Shown in pieces: positions 37,416 through 37,418 of a DNA stretch of 37,418 nt. The notes under the pieces were generated by a model. The model was given only the letters and a program-made list of their open reading frames with translations. It was not told the DNA's origin and did not search any database. The DNA comes from a virus. The translations under genes and the position numbers were made by a program. Every line of letters begins with the position of its first letter. Positions within the stretch are counted from its first letter, which is position 1. The DNA lies in the IMG/VR virus record IMGVR_UViG_3300032092_000106, positions 1 to 37,418 of that record; one strand, 5' to 3'.

Positions 37416-37418
37416 AAC
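37412..37418 (+). promoter_or_regulatory. Leaderless-type promoter 21 (cut by window end)
   Basis: TTAAAAC at the right edge, overlapping the stop of the DUF2786 gene in the usual way. Confidence 0.6.

Overview
This window is a continuous piece of a tailed-phage genome of the T4 superfamily (contractile tail). The strongest evidence is a T4 gp18-like tail sheath gene followed by gp19-like tail tube genes. Upstream of the virion genes are T4-type late promoters of the form [C/T]TAAATA. The DNA is AT-rich and gene-dense, almost everything is on the + strand, and stop/start overlaps such as ATGA are frequent. I see no Shine-Dalgarno-rich leaders. The host cannot be named from the sequence.

Layout. 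Positions 1-9720 are the late structural block: the 3' end of a virion gene, a small Pro/Glu-rich protein, and two minus-strand genes (a trypsin-like serine protease and a fibre-like protein with a triplicated N-terminal module). Then come tail sheath, an inserted glycosyltransferase and a GIY-YIG homing endonuclease, tail tube, a second tube-like protein and a possible baseplate assembly protein. Positions 9751-13770 hold a sugar-nucleotide dehydratase (rmlB-like), an HTH-calcineurin-like phosphoesterase, an HExxH protein, a YkgJ-like Cys-cluster protein and small unknowns. Positions 13791-37415 are an accessory/early region of about 50 mostly small genes. Recognisable products are an Rnl5-type RNA ligase, a histidine phosphatase, a nucleotidyltransferase-like protein, a SLOG-fold protein, a DnaJ-type zinc protein, a methyltransferase-like protein, a glutaredoxin, a second phosphoesterase, a 2H phosphoesterase resembling the anti-CBASS Acb1/T4 57B group, a RadA/KaiC-like ATPase, a DUF6745 protein, a DUF2786 protein and an atypical tRNA. 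Two genes with capsid-targeting-like N termini and a late promoter sit inside this region.

The most striking feature is the expression signal of the accessory region. Twenty complete copies (plus one cut by the window end) of the 18-mer TTAAAACTAGAATATAAT, with small variations, each end exactly 6 bases before a start position: 17 ATG, 1 GTG, and two with the start codon lost (ACG, ATA). The base before the start is a pyrimidine in all 20. If the last hexamer is a -10 box, the first base of the start codon is the +1 of transcription, so these genes would be leaderless. The late promoters show the same geometry (octamer, 5 bases, ATG), as does at least one TTGACA-type promoter, suggesting that leaderless initiation is the rule for this phage. 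The promoters are fused to the 3' ends of upstream genes, often supplying the stop codon.

A second unusual feature is a six-member family of small proteins made of tetrapeptide SVxx repeats (12-bp DNA repeats) with a conserved NKLxSYxF-like C terminus, scattered through the accessory region and partly tandem. A third is the homing endonuclease gene, whose late promoter and first codons copy those of the tail tube gene next to it.
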